From Duganella sp. CF402 (GTDB lineage: Bacteria > Pseudomonadota > Gammaproteobacteria > Burkholderiales > Burkholderiaceae_D), in contig NZ_FOBG01000003.1 in NCBI RefSeq assembly GCF_900109645.1, forward strand, positions 310,001 to 374,000: 64,000 bases of DNA, written 5' to 3'. The notes under the pieces are model-generated. The model did not search any database and was not told the origin of the DNA. It was given only the letters and a program-made list of their open reading frames with translations. A program made the translations under genes and the position numbers. The number at the start of each line of letters is the position of its first letter. Position 1 is the first letter of the stretch. This document shows, in pieces, positions 47,488-56,009 of the stretch.

Positions 47488-48161
47488 GATTTTTTGGCCG
47501 CCTTTTTCTTGTCGGCGGCGGCCTTGCGCTGCGCGGCGACTTCTTCCGGATCGAGGTAGCGGAAGGTCTTGGCCACCGCCTCCAGCAGCAGCGTGCCGTC
47601 CTTGCCGGTGGACAGCGCCAGGTTGTTGAGCGTGACGATGCGCGGCAGGTTGGCGATGTCGCCGGTGAAGGCGCCGATGTCGTGGTAGCTGCCGGTGATC
47701 TTGATGTCGATCGGCAGCTCGGCGTAGTAATCCTTGACCACCACCTGCTGCGGCTTGAACAGCTCGAACTGCAGGCCGCGCCCGGTGCCGGCCTGGTTGA
47801 TGTCGGTCAGCAGCGCGGCCATCTCGGCCTTGCTCGGCAGCTGCTTCTGCAAGCGGTCCACATACTGGTCGACCTGCGCCTTTTGCGCGCGCAGCGCATC
47901 GAGGTTGACCGCCTGCGCGGTCTTGAGCTTGTACTCGTCGCGCAGCTTGTTTTCCTGCGCCAGGCCGGCTTCCTGCTCCTCGAACTGCGCGCTCCAGTAG
48001 CCGAAATAGCCGGCCACGCATACCGCCGCCGTCACGCCGATGGCGCACAGCACGCGCGGCGCCAGCGGCCACTGGCCCGGATGGCGGCCGTTGAGGTCAC
48101 GGAACTGGTCGCTGAACTGCGCGAACAGCACGTTGAGGTTGATATTCGCCTTGGCCATCAT
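47484..48161 (-). CDS. pilO: Type IV pilus inner-membrane protein PilO
   Basis: PilO pairs with PilN in the inner membrane alignment complex. The 225-residue protein has a short cytoplasmic start, one membrane helix (PRVLCAIGVTAAVCVAGYFGYW), a periplasmic coiled coil (about 60-115) and a ferredoxin-like domain. The C-terminus is Lys/Ala-rich. Two adjacent ATGs exist; GGGGAG spacing fits the second (48158) slightly better. The first overlaps the pilN stop. Confidence 0.95.
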   Translation of the reverse strand: MMAKANINLNVLFAQFSDQFRDLNGRHPGQWPLAPRVLCAIGVTAAVCVAGYFGYWSAQFEEQEAGLAQENKLRDEYKLKTAQAVNLDALRAQKAQVDQYVDRLQKQLPSKAEMAALLTDINQAGTGRGLQFELFKPQQVVVKDYYAELPIDIKITGSYHDIGAFTGDIANLPRIVTLNNLALSTGKDGTLLLEAVAKTFRYLDPEEVAAQRKAAADKKKAAKKS

Positions 48162-48784
48162 TTGCTCCCCGGCGCGGCCGCAGCTGCAGCTTTGCCCTTG
48201 GCGCCATCTTCCGGCTTGTCTTTGTCGCGCGGGCGCTTGATGCTGACGTTGAGGTTGAACTCGACCACCTTGCGCGCGCTCTTGCCCTGGCCGAGGCCAG
48301 TGGACTTGACTTCGATCAGGTCCGGTTTTTCCAGCCACGGCGATTCGCCGGCCAGGTTGCGCAGCAATTCCGAGACCCGCTCCTGCGACTGGGCGAAGCC
48401 ATTGACCGCCACTTTCTGGCCGTCCTGCTTGAAGCCTTTCAGGTACACGCCGGGCGGGGTCTGCTTGACCAGTTCATCGAGCAGATACACCGGCTGGTTG
48501 CGGTCGCCCTGCAAGTCCTCGACCGCCTGCTGGCGCGCCTTCAGCGCTTCGATTTCCTGCTTCAGCGTGGCGATCTCGGCGATCTTTTTGTCGAGGCCGA
48601 CAATGGCCGTCTTCAGCACCTGGTTGCGCTGCTCCTGGATCGAGATGGCGCGCGCGTTGTAGCCGCCGACCAGCAGCACGATGCCCACGCCCACCACGCC
48701 GCCCAGCGCCAGCATGGCGAAGAAGGCGGCCTTCTTCTGCTTGCGCTTTTCTTCGCGGTGGGGCAGCAGGTTAATCCGTATCAT
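48158..48784 (-). CDS. pilN: Type IV pilus inner-membrane protein PilN
   Basis: PilN carries the N-terminal peptide INLLPHREE that binds the PilM groove. One membrane helix (about 20-42), a coiled coil and a periplasmic domain follow. At 208 residues it is of normal length, with a Lys/Ala-rich tail. Its ATG shares one base with the pilM stop (TGATG), so translation is coupled. Confidence 0.95.
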   Translation of the reverse strand: MIRINLLPHREEKRKQKKAAFFAMLALGGVVGVGIVLLVGGYNARAISIQEQRNQVLKTAIVGLDKKIAEIATLKQEIEALKARQQAVEDLQGDRNQPVYLLDELVKQTPPGVYLKGFKQDGQKVAVNGFAQSQERVSELLRNLAGESPWLEKPDLIEVKSTGLGQGKSARKVVEFNLNVSIKRPRDKDKPEDGAKGKAAAAAAPGSK

Positions 48785-49866
48785 CAGTCGAACCTCCGCA
48801 AGGCCAGGCCGCAGGCGACCAGATAGGCGGGCGCGTCAAGGCGCAGCTGCGACTCGCGCACCGACGATCCCAGCTGCATGCCCTTGAACGGCGAAATCAC
48901 CGCGCTGGAGATGCGCGTGCGGCTGGCCACCAGGTCGAGCAGGCCGGGAATCAGCGCGCAACCGCCGGCCAGGAACAGCTGGTCGACGCGGGTGTAGGGC
49001 GTGGAGGTGTAGAAGAACTGGATGGCGCGCGTCACTTCCAGCGCGGCGCTTTCCAGGAAGGGGGTGAGCAATTCGGCGTGGTAGTTGTCGGGCAGGTCGC
49101 CGGTCTTCTTGCGCGCTTCGGCTTCGTCGAAGGCCAGGCCGTAGCTGCGCACGATGTCCTGGGTCAGCGCGTTGCCGCCGAACGGCTGCTCGCGCTCGTA
49201 GACGGTGACGCCGTCCAGCATCACGGAAATGTGGGTGACCTGGGCGCCGATCTGGAACAGTGCGATGATCTGGCCGGCGCCGGCCTCCGGCAGTTGCGCG
49301 GTGATGCGGTCGAGCGCGGCGCGGGCGGCGTAGGATTCGATGTCCATCACGGTGGCCTTGAGGCCGGACGCTTCGGCGATCGCCACCCGGTCCTCGACCT
49401 TCTCGCGGCGCGAGGCGGCCAGCATGACTTCGATATCGTCGGCCGAATTGGCGGCCGGGCCGATCACGTCGAAGTCGAGGCTGACCTCGTCGAGCGCGAA
49501 CGGAATGTACTGGCTGGCTTCGGACTCGACCTGCACTTCCAGCTGGTCTTCCGGCAGCCCGGCCGGCAGGATGATTTTTTTGGTGATCACCGAAGCGGGC
49601 GGCATGCCCAGCGCGACGTGCTTGGCGCGCGTGCCGCTTTTCTTCCACACCCGGCGCACCGCTTCCACCACCTGGTCCATGTTCTCGATATTGCCGTCGG
49701 TGACAGCATTGCGCGGCAGCGGTTCGGCGGCGTAGCGCTCGAGCCGGTAGTCGGTGGCACCCTTGCCGACTTGCGACAATTCCACCAGCCGCACGGCGGT
49801 GGTGCTGATGTCGATGCCCACCAGCGGCGGGTTGCCCTGGCCCAGCAGGGCCTTGATATCGATCAT
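48784..49866 (-). CDS. pilM: Type IV pilus assembly ATPase-like PilM
   Basis: PilM is an actin-like (FtsA-fold) cytoplasmic protein that anchors PilN. The 360-residue product has the phosphate loop VGIDISTTAVRLVEL near residue 16. It also has IALFQIGAQVTHISV (phosphate 2) and LFLAGGCALIPGL (adenosine motif). GGGGGA before ATG 49866 is the ribosome binding site. It is the first gene of pilMNOPQ; the promoter must lie in the divergent region toward the class A PBP gene. Confidence 0.95.
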   Translation of the reverse strand: MIDIKALLGQGNPPLVGIDISTTAVRLVELSQVGKGATDYRLERYAAEPLPRNAVTDGNIENMDQVVEAVRRVWKKSGTRAKHVALGMPPASVITKKIILPAGLPEDQLEVQVESEASQYIPFALDEVSLDFDVIGPAANSADDIEVMLAASRREKVEDRVAIAEASGLKATVMDIESYAARAALDRITAQLPEAGAGQIIALFQIGAQVTHISVMLDGVTVYEREQPFGGNALTQDIVRSYGLAFDEAEARKKTGDLPDNYHAELLTPFLESAALEVTRAIQFFYTSTPYTRVDQLFLAGGCALIPGLLDLVASRTRISSAVISPFKGMQLGSSVRESQLRLDAPAYLVACGLALRRFD

Positions 49867-50084
49867 ACGAGTCCCCCGGCGTCATGGCTGACGCCCGCCC
49901 TGCAGTACATCCGAACATGCGGCCGAACTGTTTGCATAAAAGGAAACTCGTTTGAAAACCAGCGGTTAGGGAGGCAATATCAGCCTGTACATTAAATCGA
50001 CACTATTTAAGTGTAAAGGTATTTCTACTGTGCACAATTGCCTTTGTGTGAGGGTTTCGCCACACTTATTTTCGGGTCTGTAAG

Positions 50085-50111
50085 CAACAAAACAACTGAG
50101 TTGTTTTGTTG
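50085..50111. promoter_or_regulatory. Perfect 27-base palindrome, probable operator
   Basis: CAACAAAACAACT (50085-50097) and AGTTGTTTTGTTG (50099-50111) are exact complements around a single central G. It lies upstream of two divergent genes and not after any gene, so an operator is more likely than a terminator. It is centred 60 bases upstream of the PBP TATAAT box. Confidence 0.6.
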
Positions 50112-50157
50112 GTCACGCGGAAATATTCCTGCCGTAGGGTACGGTGCGCGGCTCGCT

Positions 50158-50163
50158 TATAAT
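50158..50163 (+). promoter_or_regulatory. Consensus -10 box of the class A PBP gene
   Basis: TATAAT matches the sigma-70 consensus exactly and would start transcription about 27 bases before the ATG. No good -35 hexamer is seen at 16-18 bases upstream, so activator help is possible. Confidence 0.55.
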
Positions 50164-50196
50164 GGCTCGCACAATTAACCGAAACGATCACACCGC

Positions 50197-52545
50197 ATGG
50201 CTTCTTCCGATACCACCCCTCCTTCATCGACGCCGCCCGAGAAAAAACCGGGCAAAGGCTCCCGCTTCCTGTGGCTGGCCGGCCTGTCGGTCGCCGGCCT
50301 CGGCCTGACCGGCGTGCTGCTGGTGGTGTTCGGGCTGGCGATGGCCTACCCCAACCTGCCCGAGCTCGACACGCTGACCGACTACCGCCCCAAGATGCCG
50401 CTGCGGATCTTCTCCGCCGATAACGTGCTGATCGGCGAGTTCGGCGAAGAGCGCCGCAACCTGGTGCGCATCAAGGACATCCCCGACGTCATGAAGAAAG
50501 CGGTGCTGGCGATCGAGGACGACCGCTTCTACGAGCATGGCGGCGTCGACTACATGGGCATCCTGCGCGCGGCCGTGCACAACGCGGTGGGCGGCGGCGG
50601 CCGCCAGGGCGCCTCGACCATCACCCAGCAGGTGGCGCGCAACTTCTTCCTGTCGAGCGAACAGACCATCAAGCGCAAGGTCTACGAAATGCTGCTGGCA
50701 TGGAAGATCGAAAAGAACCTCAGCAAGGACCAGATCCTTGAGGTCTACATGAACCAGATCTACCTGGGCCAGCGCGCTTACGGCTTCTCGTCCGCCGCAC
50801 AAATCTATTTCGGCAAAAATCTGCGCGACATTAGCATCGCCGAAGCAGCCATGCTGGCCGGCCTGCCGAAAGCACCGTCGGCCTACAACCCGGTGGTCAA
50901 TCCGAAGCGCGCGCGGACCCGCCAGCAGTACATCCTGCAACGCATGCATGACCTCGGCTACATCAGCGACAAGCAATTTGAAACCGCCAAGGCGGAAGAG
51001 CTGAAAGTGAAGACCGACAGCAGCGAATTCGGCGTGCACGCCGAGTACGTGGCCGAGCTGGCGCGCCAGCTGGTGTACGAGCAGTTCAAGGAAGACACCT
51101 ACACCCGTGGCCTGAACGTGTTCACCACCATCACCAAGGCCGACCAGGACGCCGCCTACCTGGCGCTGCGCAAGGGCGTGATGGATTACGAGCGCCGCCA
51201 CGCCTATCGCGGCCCGGAAGCCTACATCGACATCCCGGCCAACAAGGAAGACGCCGACGACGCCATCGAGACCGTGCTGGCCGAGCATCCGGACAACGAC
51301 GACATCATCGCCGCCGTGGTGCTGCAAGCGACGCCGCAGCTGATTACGGCGGTGACCGCCTCCGGCGAGGAAATCAAGATTTCCGGCCCCGGCCTGGAGA
51401 TGGGCCGCTCGTGGCTGTCGGACAAGAACCCGCCGAACAAGCGCATCCGTCGCGGCGCGGTGATCCGCGTGCTGCAAGAAGGCAAGGACTGGGAAGTGGC
51501 GCAGATGCCGGAAATCGAATCGGCGTTTGTGGCGGCCAGCACCACCGACGGCGCGATCAAGGCGATGGTCGGCGGCTTCGACTACAACCGCAACAAGTTC
51601 AACCACGTGACCCAGGCGTGGCGCCAGCCGGGCTCGTCGTTCAAGCCCTTCATCTATTCGGCCTCGCTGGAACGCGGCCTGTCGCCGGCCACCGTCATCA
51701 ATGACGCGCCGATCTCGTTCGACGCCGGCCAGACCGGCGGCCAGGCGTGGGAGCCGAAGAACTACGACGGCAAGTACGAAGGCCCGATGACCATGCGCAA
51801 AGGCCTGACCAAGTCCAAGAACATGATCTCGATCCGCATCCTGCACCGCATCGGCGCCAAGTACGGGCAGGAATACGCGAGCCGCTTCGGCTTTGACGCC
51901 GACAAGAATCCGCCCTACCTGACGCTGGCACTGGGCGCAGGCAACGTCACACCGCTGCAGATGGCCGGCGCCTACGCGGTGTTTGCCAACGGCGGCTACA
52001 AGGTCAGCCCTTACCTGATCGCCAAGGTCACCGACGCCGACGGCAAGATCTTGTCGCAAGCCCATCCGGACGTGGCGGGCGACGAGAAAAACCGCGTGAT
52101 CGACGAGCGCAACGCCTTCCTGATGGATTCCATGCTGAAGGACGTGGTGCGCTTCGGCACGGCGACCAAGGCGCTGTCGCTGCACCGTCCCGACATCGCC
52201 GGCAAGACCGGCACCACCAACGACTCGATCGATGCGTGGTTTGCCGGCTACCAGGCCAAGCTGGTGGGGATTGCGTGGATCGGCTACGACCAGCCGAAGA
52301 ATCTGGGGAATAAAGAAACCGGCGGCGGCCTGGCGCTGCCGATCTGGATCGGCTACATGCAGAAGGCGCTGAAGAACATCCCGATCGAGGAACGCGCGGT
52401 GCCGGAAGGCGTGATGCTGGTGGGGGATGAGTACTACTATGCCGAGAATCCGCCGGGCGCGGGGATCAACAACCTTGACGCGCCAGGGCACGGCACCCCG
52501 GCCGAGGAAAAGGCCAAGGACGCCGTGAAGAACGAGCTGTTCTAA
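50197..52545 (+). CDS. mrcA: Class A penicillin-binding protein 1a
   Basis: This bifunctional enzyme polymerises and cross-links peptidoglycan. The 782-residue protein has a Pro/Lys-rich cytoplasmic start, a membrane anchor (about 28-52) and a GT51 glycosyltransferase with the catalytic glutamate in AIEDDRFYEHGGVD. It also has GASTITQQVARN, an OB-like insertion and a transpeptidase with SSFKP near residue 480, SKN about 60 residues later and KTGTT near 669. Its place opposite pilMNOPQ is conserved in betaproteobacteria. Its stop lies two bases from the convergent cyaY stop. Confidence 0.96.
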   Translation: MASSDTTPPSSTPPEKKPGKGSRFLWLAGLSVAGLGLTGVLLVVFGLAMAYPNLPELDTLTDYRPKMPLRIFSADNVLIGEFGEERRNLVRIKDIPDVMKKAVLAIEDDRFYEHGGVDYMGILRAAVHNAVGGGGRQGASTITQQVARNFFLSSEQTIKRKVYEMLLAWKIEKNLSKDQILEVYMNQIYLGQRAYGFSSAAQIYFGKNLRDISIAEAAMLAGLPKAPSAYNPVVNPKRARTRQQYILQRMHDLGYISDKQFETAKAEELKVKTDSSEFGVHAEYVAELARQLVYEQFKEDTYTRGLNVFTTITKADQDAAYLALRKGVMDYERRHAYRGPEAYIDIPANKEDADDAIETVLAEHPDNDDIIAAVVLQATPQLITAVTASGEEIKISGPGLEMGRSWLSDKNPPNKRIRRGAVIRVLQEGKDWEVAQMPEIESAFVAASTTDGAIKAMVGGFDYNRNKFNHVTQAWRQPGSSFKPFIYSASLERGLSPATVINDAPISFDAGQTGGQAWEPKNYDGKYEGPMTMRKGLTKSKNMISIRILHRIGAKYGQEYASRFGFDADKNPPYLTLALGAGNVTPLQMAGAYAVFANGGYKVSPYLIAKVTDADGKILSQAHPDVAGDEKNRVIDERNAFLMDSMLKDVVRFGTATKALSLHRPDIAGKTGTTNDSIDAWFAGYQAKLVGIAWIGYDQPKNLGNKETGGGLALPIWIGYMQKALKNIPIEERAVPEGVMLVGDEYYYAENPPGAGINNLDAPGHGTPAEEKAKDAVKNELF

Positions 52546-52547
52546 GG

Positions 52548-52883
52548 CTATGCAGGCTTGAGCACGACTGGCGCGCCGCCCTGGGCCGAGACCATCTCGG
52601 ACAGGGAGGCGTACAGTTCGGTGTTGTCGCGGCTGTTGATCCACTGGCCGTCGACCTGCTTGTAGTGGTAGCCGCCCGAGCGCGAGGCGACCCACAGCTC
52701 CTTCATCGCGGCCTGGCTGTTGACGATGATCTTGCTGCCGTTGTCGATAAACTCGATTTCCAGCACATTGCCACTGCGGCTGCACTCGACATCGACCACA
52801 TCCTCATCGTTCAAACGGTCCAGCGCTGCCTCGATGGCATCGAGAGCGGCTTCCGCCTGCGCCAGGAATTCTGATTCGCCCAT
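52548..52883 (-). CDS. cyaY: Iron-sulfur assembly protein CyaY (bacterial frataxin)
   Basis: CyaY binds iron through acidic surface residues and modulates IscS during Fe-S cluster assembly. The 111-residue product from ATG 52883 has the acidic helix (AALDAIEAALDRLNDEDVVDVE) and the beta-sheet with GSKIIVNSQ, KELWVASRSGGYHY and DGQWINSRDNTEL. GGAG lies six bases before this ATG, which is why the longer frame from 52907 is not used. It is divergent from lptM. Confidence 0.95.
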   Translation of the reverse strand: MGESEFLAQAEAALDAIEAALDRLNDEDVVDVECSRSGNVLEIEFIDNGSKIIVNSQAAMKELWVASRSGGYHYKQVDGQWINSRDNTELYASLSEMVSAQGGAPVVLKPA

Positions 52884-52925
52884 GCTACACTCCGTATCTG
52901 ATCTCAAATAAACCGTGATTTTATC

Positions 52926-53081
52926 GTGAAGTCCCTATTCCGTTTAATTATCCTGAGCGCATTGCTGAGCGGCTGCGGCCAACCCGGCCCGCTGTACCTG
53001 CCCAAGCCACCAGCGGCCAAGCCTGCCAAGAGCGGCAACGCCCCTGCACCGACTTCTGAACCCGCCGCCCCTCAACAATAA
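52926..53081 (+). CDS. lptM: Small lipoprotein LptM (YifL)
   Basis: This 51-residue lipoprotein starts at GTG and reads MKSLFRLIILSALLSGCGQPGPLYLPKPP, with the lipobox LLSGC at cysteine 17. The GxxGPLYLP motif right after the cysteine is the family hallmark. In E. coli LptM helps LptD mature by mimicking lipopolysaccharide. The tail is Pro/Ala/Lys-rich. It ends six bases before lysA, the classical lptM-lysA pair. The ribosome binding site is weak. Confidence 0.9.
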   Translation: MKSLFRLIILSALLSGCGQPGPLYLPKPPAAKPAKSGNAPAPTSEPAAPQQ

Positions 53082-53087
53082 AGATCC

Positions 53088-54365
53088 ATGTCCCAATTTT
53101 CGTATAAAGACGGCGTATTGCACGCCGAAGGCGCCTCGCTGAGCGCCATCGCTGAACAATTCGGCACCCCGACCTACGTCTACTCCAAGGCGGCGCTGCT
53201 GGCCAATTTCGCCTCCTACGCCGACGCCTGCAAGGGCCGCGACGCGCTGGTGTGCTACGCCATGAAGGCCAACTCGAACCTGGCTATTTTGGATTTGCTG
53301 GCGCGTCAGGGCGCCGGTTTCGACATCGTCTCCGGCGGCGAGCTGCTGCGCGTGCTGGCGGCCGGCGGCGATCCGCGCAAAGTCATCTTCTCCGGCGTCG
53401 GCAAGAGCGTGGAAGAAATGCGCCTGGCGCTGTCGCACGACATCCTGTGCTTCAACGTCGAGTCGATCCCGGAGCTGCACCGCCTGAACGAAGTGGCCGG
53501 TTCGATGGGCAAGAAAGCCAGCATCTCGCTGCGCGTGAACCCGAATGTGGACGCCAAGACCCACCCGTACATTGCGACGGGCCTGAAAGCCAACAAATTC
53601 GGCGTGGCGTTTGACGACGCGCTGGACACCTACCGCACGGCGGCCAAGCTGCCGCACCTGGAAGTGTCGGGCATCGACTGCCACATCGGCTCGCAGCTGC
53701 TGGACGACGCGCCGCTGCTGGAAGCGCTGGACCGCCTGATCGAGCTGATCGACCAGCTCGGCGCGGAAGGCATCGAACTGCACCATCTGGACATCGGCGG
53801 CGGCATCGGCATTGACTATCGTGAAGAAGGCGAAGCGGCGCCAGTACCGGTGGGCGACTACCTGGGCCGCCTGTTCGCCAGGATCGACGCCTGGCGCGCG
53901 GCGCGCCACAACGGCAAAGGCATCAAAGTCATCTTCGAGCCGGGCCGTTCGATCGTGGGCGACACCGGCGTGCTGCTGACCAAGGTCGAATTCCTCAAGC
54001 ACGGCGAAGAGAAAAACTTCTGCATCGTTGACGCGGCGATGAACGACATGGCGCGCCCGGCGCTGTACCAGGCGTGGATGGACATGCAGCCGGTAGTGCA
54101 AGGCGGCGCTGCTGCTGCCATGTACGACGTAGTCGGTCCAATTTGCGAATCCGGCGACTGGCTGGCGCGCGACCGCACGCTGGCGGTAGAAGCCGGCGAC
54201 CTGCTGGTGATGCACACCGCCGGCGCCTACGGCATGACGATGGCGTCCAACTACAACACCCGTGGCCGCGCCGCCGAAGTGATCGTCGACGGCGCCGTAC
54301 CGCACCTGGTACGCAAACGCGAAAACCCAGCCGACCTGTACGCGCTGGAATCGGTCATCAAGTAA
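53088..54365 (+). CDS. lysA: Diaminopimelate decarboxylase
   Basis: LysA is a PLP enzyme that converts meso-diaminopimelate to lysine. The 425-residue product has the PLP lysine in CYAMKANSNLAIL, DCHIGSQL, the Gly-rich phosphate loop DIGGGIGIDY and EPGRSIVGDTG. The C-terminal active-site part AGAYGMTMASNYNTRGRAAEV completes the partner subunit's pocket. It follows lptM closely and converges on msrQ. Confidence 0.97.
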   Translation: MSQFSYKDGVLHAEGASLSAIAEQFGTPTYVYSKAALLANFASYADACKGRDALVCYAMKANSNLAILDLLARQGAGFDIVSGGELLRVLAAGGDPRKVIFSGVGKSVEEMRLALSHDILCFNVESIPELHRLNEVAGSMGKKASISLRVNPNVDAKTHPYIATGLKANKFGVAFDDALDTYRTAAKLPHLEVSGIDCHIGSQLLDDAPLLEALDRLIELIDQLGAEGIELHHLDIGGGIGIDYREEGEAAPVPVGDYLGRLFARIDAWRAARHNGKGIKVIFEPGRSIVGDTGVLLTKVEFLKHGEEKNFCIVDAAMNDMARPALYQAWMDMQPVVQGGAAAAMYDVVGPICESGDWLARDRTLAVEAGDLLVMHTAGAYGMTMASNYNTRGRAAEVIVDGAVPHLVRKRENPADLYALESVIK

Positions 54366-54383
54366 GTCCTTCCGCCGCCAGCC

Positions 54384-54980
54384 TCAGCGCTGGCGGCTTG
54401 CCCACCACACACGCATCAGCAACAACACCCCGAGTATCGTGCCGAAGATGATCGGCTGGGTGAAGTTGTGCTTGCCCGCTTTCATCCACCAGAAGTGCAG
54501 GATGGCCAGCGGCGCGATGACGTACACCAGCCGGTGCAGCCATTGCCAGCGCTTGCCGCCCAGGCGCTTGATCATGCCGTTGGTGCTGGTCAGTGCCAGC
54601 GGGATCAGCAGCACGAAGGCGGTGAAGCCGACGGTGATGAACGGCCGCTTCAACACGTCTTTCCACATTTCCTGCAGGTCGAAGAAATGGTCGAACCACA
54701 GGAAGGTCATGAAGTGCAGGAAGCCGTAGAAGAACACGTACAAGCCCAGCATGCGGCGCAGCTTGATCAACCAGTTCGCACCGCTCAACCGCCGCAACGG
54801 CGTCACCGCCAGCACCATGCACAGGAAGTACAAGGTCCAGTCGCCGGTGCTGCGCGTAATGAATTCCAGCGGATCAACCAGTTGCCCGGTCAAGGTCAGG
54901 TAGACCATGCGCAGCAAGGGCGCCAGCGCCAGCACGAATACGGCGCCCTTGATCCAGCTGATTTGCTTGGTGGTCGGCAT
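54384..54980 (-). CDS. msrQ: Heme-binding membrane subunit MsrQ
   Basis: MsrQ is an inner-membrane b-type heme protein that passes electrons from the quinone pool or flavin reductase to MsrP. The 198-residue protein has six predicted membrane helices and conserved histidines in FFYGFLHFMTFLWFDH, WLHRLVYV and ILHFWWM. Its ATG overlaps the msrP stop as TGATG. Confidence 0.94.
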   Translation of the reverse strand: MPTTKQISWIKGAVFVLALAPLLRMVYLTLTGQLVDPLEFITRSTGDWTLYFLCMVLAVTPLRRLSGANWLIKLRRMLGLYVFFYGFLHFMTFLWFDHFFDLQEMWKDVLKRPFITVGFTAFVLLIPLALTSTNGMIKRLGGKRWQWLHRLVYVIAPLAILHFWWMKAGKHNFTQPIIFGTILGVLLLMRVWWASRQR

Positions 54981-55939
54981 CAGTAGAATTTTTTCAGGTC
55001 CATGCCGGCGTACAGCGGCGCCACATCGGCATAGCCGTTGAACATCAGGGTCTTGCGCTTGCGTGCGAGGAAGCCGTCTTCGCCGATGCGGCGCTCGGAC
55101 GCTTGCGACCAGCGCGGGTGGTCCACGTCCGGATTCACATTTGAGTAGAAGCCGTATTCGTTCGGCGCCGACAAGTTCCACGAGGTGCGCGGCTGGTCTT
55201 TCACGAAGCGAATCTTGACGATCGACTTGGCCGATTTGAAGCCGTACTTCCACGGCAGCACCATGCGCACCGGCGCGCCGTTCTGGTTCGGCAGCACTTC
55301 GCCGTACATGCCAAAGGTCAGCAGCGCCAGCGGGTGGTTGGCTTCGTCGATGCGCAAGCCTTCGGTGTACGGCCATTGCAGCACGCGGCTGCCCACGCCC
55401 GGCATTTGCTTCTTGTCGGCCAGGGTGACGAATTCCACGTACTTGGCGTTGCCGGTAGGCTCGACCTTCTTGATGATTTCGGAGAACGAGTAGCCGATCC
55501 ACGGAATCACCATCGACCAGCCTTCCACGCAGCGCAGGCGGTAGACGCGCTCTTCCAGTGGCGCCAGCTTGAGCAGCGCGTCGAGGTCGAGCGTCATGGG
55601 CTTCTTGACTTCGCCTTCGATCGCCACGGTCCACGGCCGCGTTTTCAGCGTGCCCGCGTACATGGCCGGCTCGCTCTTGTCGGTGCCGAATTCGTAGAAG
55701 TTGTTGTAGGTGGTGGCGTCCTTGAACGCGGTCTGCTTGTCCATCGCCGAGTAGGCGGGATTCAGTTTGGCGGCCAGCTTGGCGCCGTTCTGCGCAAACG
55801 CCTCGTGCATGCCACCCAGCGCGGCAGCGCCGACGGCGATTTGCTTCATGAAGCTGCGGCGCGATTCGTACAGCTCGCGCGGCGTGATTTCAGAAGAAAA
55901 CGGCAGTTCGATACCGTTGGGACTACGCTTGATCAGCAT
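54980..55939 (-). CDS. msrP: Periplasmic methionine sulfoxide reductase catalytic subunit MsrP
   Basis: MsrP is a molybdopterin enzyme that reduces methionine sulfoxide in periplasmic proteins. The 319-residue precursor has a twin-arginine signal (ESRRSFMKQIAVGAAALGG), so it is folded with cofactor before export. The molybdenum-ligating cysteine is in YRLRCVEGWSMVIPW, and GAPVRMVLPWKYGFKSAKS is a conserved family block. It is co-transcribed with msrQ, 70 bases downstream of ccsB. Confidence 0.96.
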   Translation of the reverse strand: MLIKRSPNGIELPFSSEITPRELYESRRSFMKQIAVGAAALGGMHEAFAQNGAKLAAKLNPAYSAMDKQTAFKDATTYNNFYEFGTDKSEPAMYAGTLKTRPWTVAIEGEVKKPMTLDLDALLKLAPLEERVYRLRCVEGWSMVIPWIGYSFSEIIKKVEPTGNAKYVEFVTLADKKQMPGVGSRVLQWPYTEGLRIDEANHPLALLTFGMYGEVLPNQNGAPVRMVLPWKYGFKSAKSIVKIRFVKDQPRTSWNLSAPNEYGFYSNVNPDVDHPRWSQASERRIGEDGFLARKRKTLMFNGYADVAPLYAGMDLKKFY

Positions 55940-56009
55940 GATGGCTCCGGCAAATTGATGTAGGGCTCAACCTTACACCAATCCGCCGCAGCAAATCTTA
56001 AACTTCCGT

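Larger units (their letters stand above)
49867..50196. other. Divergent intergenic region between pilM and the class A PBP gene
   Basis: This 330-base stretch has no convincing gene. It is A+T-richer than its surroundings between about 49930 and 50130 and should carry promoters for both directions. It holds a perfect 27-base palindrome (50085-50111), a smaller ACACT/AGTGT repeat around 50005 and a TATAAT box at 50158. No tRNA or riboswitch-like structure was seen. Confidence 0.7.

Noticed and set aside
54375..54396. CCGCCAGC/GCTGGCGG hairpin between the lysA and msrQ stops
   Set aside because: The eight-base stem is real but no T-tract follows on either strand and it overlaps the msrQ end, so I do not call it a terminator.
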